Shown here piece by piece: positions 18,323-27,423 of a DNA stretch of 64,000 nt. Numbering within the stretch: the stretch's first letter is position 1; each line of letters opens with the position of its first letter. Position numbers and translations under genes: made by a program. The notes beneath the pieces are model-generated. The model was not told the origin of the DNA and did no database searches. It saw only the letters and a program-made list of their open reading frames with translations. The DNA is from Alteromonadaceae bacterium BrNp21-10 (GTDB lineage Bacteria; Pseudomonadota; Gammaproteobacteria; Enterobacterales; Alteromonadaceae): assembly GCA_030418115.1 (NCBI GenBank), contig JAUHQD010000001.1, forward strand, positions 124,001-188,000, given 5' to 3'.

Positions 18323-18340
18323 TGTAGGAAATATCTTACA
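18323..18340. promoter_or_regulatory. GacA/UvrY-type response regulator site upstream of the CsrB-like RNA
   Basis: TGTAGG-N6-CTTACA at 18323-18340 matches the known GacA/UvrY consensus TGTAAG-N6-CTTACA with one mismatch, and a further half-site TGTAGG follows at 18345-18350. GacA-family regulators activate the csrB/rsm RNA genes from such upstream sites, often well over 100 bases before the start. Here the distance to the likely RNA start is about 170 bases. Confidence 0.8.
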
Positions 18341-18510
18341 AACATGTAGGAATAACTAGGGTTTTTTGTACAAACATCTCATTTTAATTTATTCAATCAA
18401 CTGATTTTAAAAGAAAATTTTATAAATTCGGCGAATGTCATTTTTATTACCCCCTCTTTTTTTAATTCTAGTCACCTTTCGTTCATCAAATCGCTGTACA
18501 TTATCAACCG

Positions 18511-18831
18511 TCACAAGGAAACACGATAAGTCAGGAAGACAAAGGGATTAACTGGAAAGATTTCAGGATGAAATAGAGGGATGACCTCAGGATGAGGAAA
18601 TGGAAAGTGATGGATCACTTAAAGGGATAGCTTTTGGATGAAGCACGGTCTGGATGACCATCAATACGGATGTTGGCAAGGAGCACAGGAAGACGAGGTT
18701 TGTAAGGGAATATATAGGCCTTTCAAGGATGAAAAATAGGACGCTAGCCGTAAAGAGGCAATGGATGGTCGAGAGGGATTCTCAAAATTTATAAAAACGC
18801 GCAACTAAATAATATTAGTCGCGCGTTTTTT
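18511..18831 (+). ncRNA. csrB: CsrB/RsmZ-family CsrA-sequestering small RNA
   Basis: This coding-free stretch contains 21 GGA triplets in about 270 bases, many as AGGAUG or UGGAUG. At least seven are displayed in small hairpins: 18561-18573 (TTTCA/TGAAA), 18585-18597 (CCTCA/TGAGG), 18605-18620 (AAGTGA/TCACTT), 18630-18644, 18647-18659 (GGTC/GACC), 18721-18734 (TTTC/GAAA) and 18771-18783 (GAGA/TCTC). This is the architecture of CsrB-type RNAs, which bind many CsrA dimers and relieve their translational repression. The 3' end is a strong terminator. The 5' end is approximate: a -10-like TACATT at 18497-18502 places the start near 18508-18515; no good -35 was seen, consistent with an activator-dependent promoter. 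The GacA-type site lies upstream. Confidence 0.93.
18797..18831 (+). terminator. Rho-independent terminator of the CsrB-like RNA
   Basis: ACGCGCAACTAA (18797-18808) pairs with TTAGTCGCGCGT (18815-18826) with a single mismatch around a six-base loop, and is followed by a T-run to 18831. It also lies just downstream of the convergent DUF3301 gene and may serve both directions. Confidence 0.92.
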
Positions 18832-18855
18832 ATATCTATTACATAAGCATTGCCA

Positions 18856-19164
18856 TTAGATGCGATAGGCTGGTAGTACAGTATTTTCAATACGCAGGCC
18901 GCGCATGCTCAACTCCCCCGTAGAGCTATCTTCACCATTGCCGGAAAACTCAAAATCAAACTCACTGTACCAATCTAGCTTGCCATGATGTATGGCTATA
19001 CGAGTTTTTCGTCTGGCGACACTTACCAGTTGTAATTGGTTTTTTTCACAGTAGCGCAGCAAATATTGATTAGCGTATTCAGTAATCGCGCGGATGCGCC
19101 AAAATTGAACCACCACCACGATGATGACCAACAACATTATTATATCGAATAGGTTAAACACCAT
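18856..19164 (-). CDS. DUF3301 family membrane-anchored protein
   Basis: This 102-residue protein starts with one membrane helix (LFDIIMLLVIIVVVVQFWRIR, about residues 5-22). A soluble domain follows, with YCEKNQLQLVSVARRK and LDWYSEFDFEFSGNGEDSSTGELSMRG, matching DUF3301. Its function is unknown; the soluble part probably faces the cytoplasm by the positive-inside rule (RIRAITEY follows the helix). It overlaps the end of the upstream DUF3549 gene by 11 bases, so the two are translated from one mRNA. The pairing DUF3549-DUF3301 beside yqcC and truC is a familiar arrangement in this bacterial group. Confidence 0.88.
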   Translation of the reverse strand: MVFNLFDIIMLLVIIVVVVQFWRIRAITEYANQYLLRYCEKNQLQLVSVARRKTRIAIHHGKLDWYSEFDFEFSGNGEDSSTGELSMRGLRIENTVLPAYRI

Positions 19165-20200
19165 GTGTTGAGCTTTCCTGTTGACTGAACAGTTGTCCGA
19201 TAGCCTTTGTGAGTGCTGGTGATTTATGCTGCTGGCGAATGATGCTCAGTAACGGCGTACGTAACAATGGTATTTGCACTAGATCGGCAAAGACACCGTT
19301 AAACAATCCGTTGTCTGAATCGTGCAGTGCTAACTGGTTGATGAATAAATCCAGCAAAGTACTGTCTTGTAAATGCTGCCAATGACGACCAGCAATGACT
19401 ACCAGAATATCCATATCGACTTTTTCTTCAGAGCATAACATCGATTGAATAAATGTTTTGACCAAAGTGGTTGCCGTTGATTGCGCTAGTGCACGTAACG
19501 CCATGGCCATATCTCGAGTGTCTGTATTGTCTTGTTGTGCCCACTCTAATAGGTACTGACTAATTTGCTTATTGACGGCGATATTTTCCAAACTGCTAAA
19601 TAGCGACGTACGCACCGGTGCCGGCAATTGACTGAGCTGAGCACGGATTATTTCTGCCAGTTCGCTAATGGGGGTGTAAACAGCAAAATCACTGATCCCT
19701 TGTAGCGACAATGCTTGCCACTGGTCCTCTAGCGGATCGGCAAAATAGTCTTGTACTGCAGTAAAATACTGGCTAGCTGGTAACCCCAACTGCTGGCGGC
19801 TAGCACTGTTAAAATCGGCTAGTTGTTGTTGGTTAGGGATAAAAGTATAGGGATTTTCCGGTAATTGACCGTTCGTTGCTTCGGCTTTTTCCAAATCCTG
19901 ACCTAACGCGGTGACAATAATATGTAAGAAGTCGTTCAACGCAGCTTGGATCACTAACCCTTGTTCATCCAAGGGTAATTTTAAAAACCAAATGTAATGT
20001 TGCTGGGATAGCTGCTTATTAATAAAAACAATGCCAAACCATGCTGCCTGTTGTCGAGGAGTTGGGTGGGCGACTTGCGCCATTTCAATATCTAAGAATT
20101 GTTGAGTGGGTACGACACGCAGGCCTCGACTGAGATCAAAAACCTGATATTGGGTACCTGCTTGGAGTAAAAATTCACTAATGGTGGATATGGGCTTCAT
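19154..20200 (-). CDS. DUF3549 family protein
   Basis: The 348-residue protein matches DUF3549, with TISEFLLQAGTQYQVFDLSRGLRVV at the start, then QQAAWFGIVFINKQ and HYIWFLKLPLDEQGLV. The second half is a series of helical repeats (for example MAMALRALAQSTATTLVKTFI) suggestive of a HEAT-like scaffold. No function is known and no signal or membrane segment is present. I start it at ATG 20200, which gives the family-typical MKPISTISEF; an ATG at 20227 adds nine residues but has no ribosome binding site. It diverges from yqcC. Confidence 0.87.
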   Translation of the reverse strand: MKPISTISEFLLQAGTQYQVFDLSRGLRVVPTQQFLDIEMAQVAHPTPRQQAAWFGIVFINKQLSQQHYIWFLKLPLDEQGLVIQAALNDFLHIIVTALGQDLEKAEATNGQLPENPYTFIPNQQQLADFNSASRQQLGLPASQYFTAVQDYFADPLEDQWQALSLQGISDFAVYTPISELAEIIRAQLSQLPAPVRTSLFSSLENIAVNKQISQYLLEWAQQDNTDTRDMAMALRALAQSTATTLVKTFIQSMLCSEEKVDMDILVVIAGRHWQHLQDSTLLDLFINQLALHDSDNGLFNGVFADLVQIPLLRTPLLSIIRQQHKSPALTKAIGQLFSQQESSTHGV

Positions 20201-20376
20201 GTTATTCTTTTGGGCGTTGTGTGTCATGAATATGACGATGGATTATATACTCATGCTGCTGCAAAATGCAGGGTTTGGGCAGCAATTAAGATCGAATTAG
20301 ACAAGGTAATCGTTTATAGGCTCAGTTTTACTCAGCCAAAATGATTTACTCAGTATCAATGGCGCTAGGCAATAAC

Positions 20377-20718
20377 ATGAGCAATCACCTTATTTATCAT
20401 CAATTTGAAGAGCTGCTTCACAAGTTACAGTTGGAAATGCAAGCTAACGGTAGTTGGGGGACCAAGTTGCCATCAGCAGATGCATTGGCCAGTAGTACGC
20501 CTTTTGCTTGTGATACCCTTGCATTTGAAGAGTGGCTACAGTTTATATTTATACCCAAAATGCAGTTGTTACTTAACAACAGGCAGCCGTTACCGAGCAG
20601 TATGGGGTTGTTACCCATGGCCGAAATGCGTTTTGCCACCAACTCACACTATCGCCAGATGCTAGTTATCATCGCTGCCATTGATGCAGCCATTCATGAG
20701 CATAATCAGAAATGTTAG
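20377..20718 (+). CDS. yqcC: YqcC family protein
   Basis: The protein of about 113 residues matches the small YqcC family, with FEELLHKLQLEMQANGSW, then PFACDTLAFEEWLQFIFIPKM and the PLPSSMGLLPMAEM block. It is soluble and helical, of unknown function, and is almost always encoded next to truC. ATG 20377 is chosen from family start positions, although the frame opens at 20341. Its end overlaps the truC start by seven bases, indicating coupled translation. Confidence 0.9.
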   Translation: MSNHLIYHQFEELLHKLQLEMQANGSWGTKLPSADALASSTPFACDTLAFEEWLQFIFIPKMQLLLNNRQPLPSSMGLLPMAEMRFATNSHYRQMLVIIAAIDAAIHEHNQKC

Positions 20719-21464
20719 AAATTTTGTACCAAGATGACACCCTCGTCGCTATAAATAAGCCCGGTGGCCTGTTAGTTCATCGTAGTATGTTAGATAAACA
20801 TGCCACAGAATTTGCCATGCAAATGTTGCGTGACCAGCTTGATCAACATGTGTTCCCAGCGCACCGCTTAGATCGCCCCACAGCAGGGGTTTTATTGTTT
20901 GCCTTAAATAGTGATACAGCACGTTTGCTTGGGGAGCAATTTGCCACTCAGCAGGTTGAAAAGACTTATCATGCGATTGTCCGTGGCTTTGCACCGGAGG
21001 CGGGGGAATTGGATTATCCATTGAAGGAAGAACTGGATAAAATAGCCGATAAAAAGGCCCGTCAAGATAAGGAGCCCCAGGAAGCGGTGACGGCATACAA
21101 ACGCCTGCATACGGTTGAATTACCCTTTGCCGTGGGGCGATATGCCAGTGCCCGCTATTCATTAATGCAACTGTCGCCGAAAACCGGCCGTAAACATCAA
21201 CTCCGCCGACATATGTCCCATTTACGGCATCCCATCGTCGGTGACACAACTCATGGTGATGGTAAACATAATCGTTTTATTCGGGAGCAATTTGCCTTGG
21301 AAGGGTTAGCGTTGTGTAGTACTAATTTAACCTTAATTCATCCCCACACTGGCAACCGTATCTCGATTGATGCAAAATTACCTGATAGGTTTCAAGATGT
21401 TATTCAGCAGTGGGGGTGGTCAATGCCCTCAAGTGCTGAACAAGTAGAATATAAGGAACAGTAA
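20712..21464 (+). CDS. truC: tRNA pseudouridine(65) synthase TruC
   Basis: This RluA-family pseudouridine synthase has the catalytic motif HRLDRPTAG at residues 51-59 with aspartate D54, the same position as in E. coli TruC. INKPGGLLVHRS near the start and TGRKHQLRRHMSHLRHPIVGD in the second half are further family blocks. TruC converts U65 in certain tRNAs to pseudouridine. It is 250 residues, close to the E. coli enzyme. It lies between yqcC and a flavodoxin gene in the order yqcC-truC-yqcA seen in E. coli. Confidence 0.95.
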   Translation: MLEILYQDDTLVAINKPGGLLVHRSMLDKHATEFAMQMLRDQLDQHVFPAHRLDRPTAGVLLFALNSDTARLLGEQFATQQVEKTYHAIVRGFAPEAGELDYPLKEELDKIADKKARQDKEPQEAVTAYKRLHTVELPFAVGRYASARYSLMQLSPKTGRKHQLRRHMSHLRHPIVGDTTHGDGKHNRFIREQFALEGLALCSTNLTLIHPHTGNRISIDAKLPDRFQDVIQQWGWSMPSSAEQVEYKEQ

Positions 21465-21468
21465 CAAA

Positions 21469-21912
21469 ATGGCAGTAATTAGTATTTTTGTAGGCTCCGT
21501 GTATGGTGGAGCAACCCATGTAGCTGAACAAGTGCAGGCGGAGTTGCAGCACCAGGGAAATGAAGTGACGTTGTTTGAAGATCCCACTGTGGAAGATTTC
21601 GAAGCCGCTGAAGCATTATTAGTGTTGAGCTCAACCACAGGGCAGGGCGATATTCCTGCCGAATTAGAATCCCTCTATTTTGATTTAGAATCCAAGTTTC
21701 CATTAATGAACGGTAAGCCTTTTGGCGTAATCGGCATGGGGGACTCCAGCTATGGTGATACCTATTGTGGCGCCGGAGAAAAGTGGTTTGCATTATTAGA
21801 AGAGCTACAAGGCAAGCCAGTTAAAGAATTGCTACGTATAGATGCTATCGAGACGATGGAGCCAGAAGTTGAGGCAGTGCCATGGGCTGCCGATTGGGCA
21901 ACCCAGCTTTAA
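21469..21912 (+). CDS. yqcA: short-chain flavodoxin, YqcA/MioC type
   Basis: This 147-residue protein has the flavodoxin FMN-binding layout: VGSVYGGATHVAEQV as phosphate loop near residues 8-22, SSTTGQGDIP around residues 53-62, and GMGDSSYGDTYCGAGEKW around residues 90-107. It is a short-chain flavodoxin, an FMN electron carrier in the cytoplasm. Position directly after truC, four bases away, indicates YqcA rather than MioC. The unit ends in a large bidirectional hairpin shared with the convergent FKBP gene. Confidence 0.92.
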   Translation: MAVISIFVGSVYGGATHVAEQVQAELQHQGNEVTLFEDPTVEDFEAAEALLVLSSTTGQGDIPAELESLYFDLESKFPLMNGKPFGVIGMGDSSYGDTYCGAGEKWFALLEELQGKPVKELLRIDAIETMEPEVEAVPWAADWATQL

Positions 21913-21946
21913 TTCAGTTTTAACTTAGTCGCAGTAATATTGAAAC

Positions 21947-21986
21947 CATCTCAGCGAGCTTTTCATTGAAAATCGCCGCTGAGATG
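21947..21986. terminator. bidirectional terminator-like hairpin between flavodoxin and FKBP genes
   Basis: CATCTCAGCG (21947-21956) and its exact complement CGCTGAGATG (21977-21986) form a ten-base-pair stem. An inner stem of TTTTC and GAAAA extends it. It sits between two convergent genes and can serve both, although the T-tracts on either side are weak. Confidence 0.75.
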
Positions 21987-21989
21987 TGA

Positions 21990-22961
21990 TTATTTGATAG
22001 CAATTAAGTGAATATTAAAGATGAGCACAGAGTTGGGCTTAATCCCTTGACTGCCGCGCTGCCCATAGCCTAATTCAGCAGGAACAACGATTTCAAACTC
22101 ATCACCGACGTTCATCAGTTGCAATGCTTCTGTCCAGCCTTTAATGACCTGATTGAGTGGAAAAGTAGCTGGTTGGCCGTTCTCAATGGAACTGTCAAAA
22201 ACACTACCGTCTACCAACCTGCCTACATAATCTACCACCACAGTATCAGTGGCGAGTGGTTTACGACCCTTTCCTGCTTTTAACTGTTTAAACTGAAGAC
22301 CGCTAAGTGTTTTAACAACACTAGGGTGACTGGCGTTTGTTTTTAAATAACTAACGTTAAGACGTTTAAACTCGGCATCACTCAGTGGGCTTTTGTGTGC
22401 GTTTTCAAATTCACGAATCTTGGCTAAATCCGCTTGCGCTTTGGTAAAGGACTGGAGTTTTAGATAAAAATCGGCTCTTGCCTGATAGATAGGTTGTGCT
22501 TCTGAGGTTAGTGCTATTGAATGTGTAAAATCGGCGATGATACTTTGGGTTATTTGATTCAGTAGAGCCGGATCGTGATCGATGGTGTTTTTTAGTCGAT
22601 CATAGTCAATCTGTTGAACAAGGCCTCTGTAGTAATAAGCGGGGCCATGGTTTGGCTCCAGTTTTAATACTTGTGTTAAATTTTGATCTAATTCGGCCTT
22701 TATATTGGCCAATAGTGAGGCATCGATGGCTTCATTGTTTTCGCTAAGCGCTTGGTACTTTTGATAATAGGCTATGGCGAGAAGAAAGTGATTATCGGTG
22801 TCTGAATTACCGGCCCTTATCTGTTCTGACAAGGCCTCGATGGCCATATCATACTGTCCTTGGGTTAACCATTTATTGATGTCCCAGAATGAGGCTGCGG
22901 CGGTATTGATACTAAATAGTAAGAGGGCTAATAAGCTAACAGTTTTTAGTTTCATAAACAT
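21990..22961 (-). CDS. exported FKBP-type peptidyl-prolyl isomerase with TPR-like N-terminal domain
   Basis: A signal peptide (MFMKLKTVSLLALLLFSINTAAA) leads into a helical region of about 180 residues with TPR-like repeats (NKWLTQGQYDMAIEALSEQ, FLLAIAYYQKY, GPAYYYRG). The last 110 residues form an FKBP domain, with VVVDYVGRLVDGSVFDSS, then VIKGWTEALQLMNVGDEFEIVVP and LGYGQRG, which carry the usual active-site aromatics. It should isomerise prolyl bonds during folding in the periplasm; the repeats probably bind clients or partners. The FKBP C-terminal pattern is like FkpA/Mip, but the TPR N-terminus is not. A second ATG two codons in (22955) is an equal start candidate. Confidence 0.88.
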   Translation of the reverse strand: MFMKLKTVSLLALLLFSINTAAASFWDINKWLTQGQYDMAIEALSEQIRAGNSDTDNHFLLAIAYYQKYQALSENNEAIDASLLANIKAELDQNLTQVLKLEPNHGPAYYYRGLVQQIDYDRLKNTIDHDPALLNQITQSIIADFTHSIALTSEAQPIYQARADFYLKLQSFTKAQADLAKIREFENAHKSPLSDAEFKRLNVSYLKTNASHPSVVKTLSGLQFKQLKAGKGRKPLATDTVVVDYVGRLVDGSVFDSSIENGQPATFPLNQVIKGWTEALQLMNVGDEFEIVVPAELGYGQRGSQGIKPNSVLIFNIHLIAIK

Positions 22962-23023
22962 GCTTTGGTTTGCTTGCGATGAGAAGAGGACGCAAAGGCA
23001 TCTTGCCCTTGCGTCAGTTAGCT

Positions 23024-23848
23024 TTACTCAGCTGATCTTAGTAAAGCATTGATACCCACTTTTGAAAGCGTTTTGGCATCGACTTTCTTGACGATAATCG
23101 CCGCATATAGATTACACTTACCATCTGAAGAAGGCAGGGTACCGGAAACCACAACTGAACCTGCTGGAACACGGCCGTAGCTCACTACGCCGGTCTCACG
23201 GTCAAAAATACGCGTGCTTTGGCCAAGGTAAACACCCATTGAAATCACTGAGCCTTCTTCCACTACCACGCCTTCTACCACTTCAGAGCGCGCGCCGATA
23301 AAACAGTTGTCTTCAATAATTGTCGGATTAGCTTGTAGTGGCTCAAGAACACCACCGATGCCAACACCGCCCGACAAATGCACGTTTTTACCAATTTGCG
23401 CACAAGAGCCAACAGTGGCCCAAGTATCAACCATAGTCCCTTCGTCAACATAAGCACCAATGTTTACATAGGAAGGCATAAGCACAACATTTTTACCGAT
23501 GTAACTACCGTTGCGCACTGTTGCTGGTGGTACTACGCGTACACCTTCTGCAGCAAAACGTTCAGCACTGTAGTTAGCGAATTTTAAAGGCACCTTGTCA
23601 TAGAATTTTTCAGGAGAACTGTCCATCACCTGATTATCGTTAATGCGAAAAGACAAAAGTACGGCTTTCTTCAGCCATTGATGAACCACCCATTCGCCAG
23701 CAATTTTTTCAGCAACACGGGCTTTACCCGTGTTTAATAATTCAATAGCGTCGGTGACGGCCTGTTTAACTACTGGCTCTACTGTTGATGGGGTGATGCT
23801 TGCACGTTCTTCAAACGCAGCTTCAATGATGTTTTGTAATTCAGTCAT
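23024..23848 (-). CDS. dapD: tetrahydrodipicolinate N-succinyltransferase DapD
   Basis: The protein (274 residues, same as E. coli DapD) is a left-handed beta-helix acyltransferase with [19 protein letters not shown] and [22 protein letters not shown], carrying the hexapeptide repeats that bind succinyl-CoA. It transfers succinyl to tetrahydrodipicolinate in the lysine/meso-diaminopimelate pathway, so it also feeds peptidoglycan synthesis. Its ATG overlaps the glnD stop in an ATGA junction, making dapD the third gene of the map-glnD-dapD unit; this order is standard in gammaproteobacteria. Confidence 0.98.
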   Translation of the reverse strand: MTELQNIIEAAFEERASITPSTVEPVVKQAVTDAIELLNTGKARVAEKIAGEWVVHQWLKKAVLLSFRINDNQVMDSSPEKFYDKVPLKFANYSAERFAAEGVRVVPPATVRNGSYIGKNVVLMPSYVNIGAYVDEGTMVDTWATVGSCAQIGKNVHLSGGVGIGGVLEPLQANPTIIEDNCFIGARSEVVEGVVVEEGSVISMGVYLGQSTRIFDRETGVVSYGRVPAGSVVVSGTLPSSDGKCNLYAAIIVKKVDAKTLSKVGINALLRSAE

Positions 23849-26481
23849 GATTCACTCGTGTTGTCATCTAGCGCTAAGGATAATTGTTTTTTTAGCGCTA
23901 ATTGTTGTTGTTGATCTAAAGCATTATCGTCAGCGTTGCTGAGAATAAAGACATCTTCGGCGCGTTCACCAATAGTGGTGATTTTTGCCATATGTAGGGT
24001 CAGGTTTTGTGCAACGAATACATTACTGATTTTAGCTAACAGCCCGGGTGCATCTAAGGCTTCTAAATCCAATAAGGTATGGTTCGCATGATTATTAAAA
24101 AATCGCATTTTGATGGGCACTTTTAACTGCTTCATCATGCGCGACATTTTACGGTTATTAGTATGGGTGGTTTCTTTGCCATTAAGTTGAGTCAAAATGG
24201 CCTGCTGTAAATTTTTCATGCGGCTAGGGGAGACAATCCGCTCGCCATCGTGCTCAAGAATTATAAAGGTATCGAGTACATAACCATCGCGTGTACTCAT
24301 AATGTTGGCATCATGTACCGCACAATTACGGCTATCTAATACCGACACCACTTGGGCGAATAAGCTTTTACGATCTTTAGCGTAAATAAGCACTTCGGTA
24401 CCCGCGCGTGAAGTTTCTTCGTTGAGTTCAACTAGGGTGATTTCACCTTGCTGGGATTCCGCTGCTAAAATGCATTGGCAATGCCAGGCAATTTGCTTGG
24501 GCTTAAAACGCATAAAGTAGCTGTCGTCTACGCTTTCCCAAAAGCTCAGAATGCTCGCCACAGTATGTTGGGTATCAGCCAATAGGGTTAGGGCTTCGGC
24601 TTTATGCTTTTCTAAGCGTTGGCGGAAATCTTCATTCAGGGTATGTTCGCTTTCCATGGCTTTACTGGACATCAAATACAATTCCCGTAACAAGGACGAT
24701 TTCCAGTCATTCCATAAATTATTATTGGTGGCGCGAATATCGGCCAACGTTAGCGCATAAAGATGATTCAAATAGTTTTGGTCGTGGATGTGGCCAGCGA
24801 ATTCTGCCAGCACTTCGGGATCATAAATATCACGGCGCTGAGCGACCGATGACATCAACAAGTGATTGGCCACTAGCCACTCGATCAATTTGCAATGTTC
24901 TTCATCAACATTGTGCATGGCACAAAACTGGATAACATCTTCAGCGCCAAGTTTGGAATGATCACCGCCACGGCCTTTACCTATATCGTGAAATATTGCA
25001 GCTAGAAATAACACTTCTGGATGATCAAGATTGGCCATAATCCGGCTGCAACGAGGAAACTCATTTTGCTCACCGGGGTTGGCGTATTTATAGATGTATT
25101 TGATTAAACGATGAGTGTGTTCATCCACCGTATAGGCATGAAATAAGTCAAACTGCATCATGCCGACAATATTATCCCACTGCGGTAAATACGCCTGCAT
25201 AATGCCGTGTTTGTGCATTAAATCCCATGCTAGGCCAAAACAGTTTGGTTCTTTGATCAACTCCATGAACAATTCACGGCATTGTTCACGTTCACATAAA
25301 TACTGATTTCTAAATTGGCGTCGGGCGTTGCGCAATAAGCGTAACGTGTATGAGTGGATGCCGATACATTCTGGATGCTGGGCAATTAATATGAAAAATT
25401 GCAGGATCTGTTCCTGACTCTGAAAAACATCATCATGCTGGGCGAAGATTAGGCCATCCATTAAACAGAAGTTGTTATCAATGGCTTGCTGTACTTTTAC
25501 TTTTTGATTCAGTACGTCGTACTTGAAATGTTGTAAAAGCATTTCATTAAGCTCGATGACGCGGCGTGTTACGCGGAAAAAAGCCTTCATCATTTTTTCA
25601 ACGGAAGACTTGCCTTCGGTACCATAGCCGAGCATTTCTGCGACTTCGGGCTGGTAATCGAATAACATGCGATTTTCACTGCGGCCGGCCACTAAATGTA
25701 GTGCAAAACGCATACGCCAGAGATTTTCACGACACTCTAAGAGTTCTTGCAGTTCTTCTTCACTAAAATAACCGTGCTCTACTAACTCTTGGCCATTGAC
25801 TGCGCCGAAGTGTTTTTTGGCCACCCAGCCGATACTTTGAATATCCCGTAAACCGCCGGGGTTTTCTTTAACATTTGGCTCTAGGTTATAAGTCGTATCA
25901 TTGAATCTGCTGTGGCGTTGTTGTTGTTCATAGAATTTGGCTTGAAAGAAAGCGTCACTGCGCCAGGTTTTCTCGCCTTGAATGAGTTTTTGTAAGCCAT
26001 TATAGGTATCAGCGCTACCACATAATACGCGGGATTCTAGCAAGTTGGTGGCAATAGTGATGTCATCTTTACTCAGTTTGACGCACTCCTTGATGGTGCG
26101 TACTGATTGCCCCACATCAAGGCCAATGTCCCATAACAAGGTGATGAACAGGCCGAGTTTTTCTCGGCTTTTATCAGATAGGTTTTTTTTAGAAAGAATT
26201 AATAAATCAACGTCGGAATAGGGTTGCAACTGTTGGCGGCCGTAACCACCCACAGCGACTAACGCTAGATTTTCTTTCTCAGGAAATTGTAGTAATTCCC
26301 AAGCTTTAACCAATATTGCGTCAACCACTTTAGCGCGGCCGGTGACCAGCTCATTAATGTGCGTGGTCGACAACGACTCCTGTAACCAAGCGTAACAACT
26401 GTTATTACAGTCTTTGTAGGCTTGAATGTCATCGAGGGTGGTGAATTGGCTAATCTTCTTAAGAATAACGGCTAATGACAT
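23845..26481 (-). CDS. glnD: bifunctional PII uridylyltransferase / uridylyl-removing enzyme GlnD
   Basis: The 878-residue protein has the full GlnD layout. The nucleotidyltransferase motif [20 protein letters not shown] is near residues 77-97, the HD hydrolase motif [12 protein letters not shown] is near residue 495, and two C-terminal ACT domains include [17 protein letters not shown] and [19 protein letters not shown]. GlnD senses glutamine and adds or removes UMP on PII proteins, controlling glutamine synthetase and NtrC. The start shares one base with the map stop (TAATG), and its end overlaps dapD by four bases, so the three are tightly coupled. Confidence 0.98.
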   Translation of the reverse strand: MSLAVILKKISQFTTLDDIQAYKDCNNSCYAWLQESLSTTHINELVTGRAKVVDAILVKAWELLQFPEKENLALVAVGGYGRQQLQPYSDVDLLILSKKNLSDKSREKLGLFITLLWDIGLDVGQSVRTIKECVKLSKDDITIATNLLESRVLCGSADTYNGLQKLIQGEKTWRSDAFFQAKFYEQQQRHSRFNDTTYNLEPNVKENPGGLRDIQSIGWVAKKHFGAVNGQELVEHGYFSEEELQELLECRENLWRMRFALHLVAGRSENRMLFDYQPEVAEMLGYGTEGKSSVEKMMKAFFRVTRRVIELNEMLLQHFKYDVLNQKVKVQQAIDNNFCLMDGLIFAQHDDVFQSQEQILQFFILIAQHPECIGIHSYTLRLLRNARRQFRNQYLCEREQCRELFMELIKEPNCFGLAWDLMHKHGIMQAYLPQWDNIVGMMQFDLFHAYTVDEHTHRLIKYIYKYANPGEQNEFPRCSRIMANLDHPEVLFLAAIFHDIGKGRGGDHSKLGAEDVIQFCAMHNVDEEHCKLIEWLVANHLLMSSVAQRRDIYDPEVLAEFAGHIHDQNYLNHLYALTLADIRATNNNLWNDWKSSLLRELYLMSSKAMESEHTLNEDFRQRLEKHKAEALTLLADTQHTVASILSFWESVDDSYFMRFKPKQIAWHCQCILAAESQQGEITLVELNEETSRAGTEVLIYAKDRKSLFAQVVSVLDSRNCAVHDANIMSTRDGYVLDTFIILEHDGERIVSPSRMKNLQQAILTQLNGKETTHTNNRKMSRMMKQLKVPIKMRFFNNHANHTLLDLEALDAPGLLAKISNVFVAQNLTLHMAKITTIGERAEDVFILSNADDNALDQQQQLALKKQLSLALDDNTSES

Positions 26482-27272
26482 TAGTGTTCGATAATCCGCT
26501 CAATAGTTTCTTCGGGGCGCAATGTCAGAATTTCACAACCGTTTGCTGTTACCAGTAATGTATGTTCCCACTGTGCACTTAAGCTACGATCTTTGGTGAC
26601 TACGGTCCATTGATCCGGCATGATTTTGGAATGACGCTTACCAGCGTTAACCATGGGCTCAATGGTAAAACACATTCCGGCTTCTAACACTTCACCCGTA
26701 TCAGGGCGACCATAATGCACAACCTGTGGTTCTTCGTGGAAACCAACGCCAATTCCGTGCCCGCAATATTCACGCACAATAGAATAATTATGACCTTCGG
26801 CATGTTGTTGAATAACATGGCCAATGTCGCCTAAACGCGCACCGGGTTTAACCATGCGTATACCCTTATATAAGCATTCTTGGGTAATACGAATGAGCCT
26901 TTCAGCCATAATGCTGGGCTTGCCCACCACAAACATTTTCGAGGTATCACCGTGGTAACCGTCTTTGATGATGGTGACGTCAATGTTGATGCAATCGCCG
27001 TCTTTCAGTTTTTTGTCTGCGGGAATACCATGACAAATCACGTGATTCACTGAAGTACAAATGGATTTAGGAAAAGGCGGGTGACCATAATTTAAAGGTG
27101 CGGGAATACATTGCTGTTCATTCACAATATAGTCATGACAAATTTGGTTTAATTCATCAGTGGTCACGCCTTTTTTTACATAGGGCTCAATCATGCCTAA
27201 AACGTCTGCGGCTAATTTGCCAGCAACACGCATTTTTTCGATTTCTTCGGCGGTTTTTATAATAGCAGCCAA
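26481..27272 (-). CDS. map: type I methionine aminopeptidase (TTG start)
   Basis: The enzyme removes the initiator methionine from new proteins using two metal ions. Metal-ligand blocks are visible: NIDVTIIKDGYHGDTSKMF, then YCGHGIGVGFHEEPQV and FTIEPMV, with the final SAQWEHT. I start it at TTG 27272, where AGGA lies eight bases upstream. The protein then reads as 263 residues and aligns from its first residue with E. coli Map (MAISIKT versus LAAIIKT). The longer reading to 27293 also begins at TTG but has no ribosome binding site. The gene diverges from rpsB, as in E. coli. Confidence 0.97.
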   Translation of the reverse strand: MAAIIKTAEEIEKMRVAGKLAADVLGMIEPYVKKGVTTDELNQICHDYIVNEQQCIPAPLNYGHPPFPKSICTSVNHVICHGIPADKKLKDGDCINIDVTIIKDGYHGDTSKMFVVGKPSIMAERLIRITQECLYKGIRMVKPGARLGDIGHVIQQHAEGHNYSIVREYCGHGIGVGFHEEPQVVHYGRPDTGEVLEAGMCFTIEPMVNAGKRHSKIMPDQWTVVTKDRSLSAQWEHTLLVTANGCEILTLRPEETIERIIEH

Positions 27273-27388
27273 GCGTCGATTCCTGTTTTGCAATGAAAAG
27301 TCTTTAGTAACTGAATTCTAACAGTAATGGCCGATGCGGTGTAGCCCTAGATCCAACCAATTTTATATGGCTAGAATTGAATAAAACT

Positions 27389-27417
27389 TTGTTTCCGTGG
27401 GCTGTATATGGTATAAA
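27389..27417 (+). promoter_or_regulatory. rpsB promoter with GC-rich discriminator
   Basis: TTGTTT (27389-27394) and TATAAA (27412-27417) are separated by exactly 17 bases. The bases after the -10 (27418-27426, GCGCCGCGC) are entirely G and C, the discriminator type that makes ribosomal promoters sensitive to ppGpp and DksA. Transcription would start near 27424 and drive rpsB-tsf and possibly genes beyond. Confidence 0.82.
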
Positions 27418-27423
27418 GCGCCG

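Noticed and set aside
20749-21249. 166-codon open frame on the minus strand opposite truC
   Set aside because: TruC on the plus strand has complete family motifs. The antisense frame has no recognisable domain, and its length is explained by truC codon bias.
27294-27388. Small protein gene between map and rpsB
   Set aside because: No frame with ribosome binding site and sensible length was found; the stretch is explained by divergent promoters.
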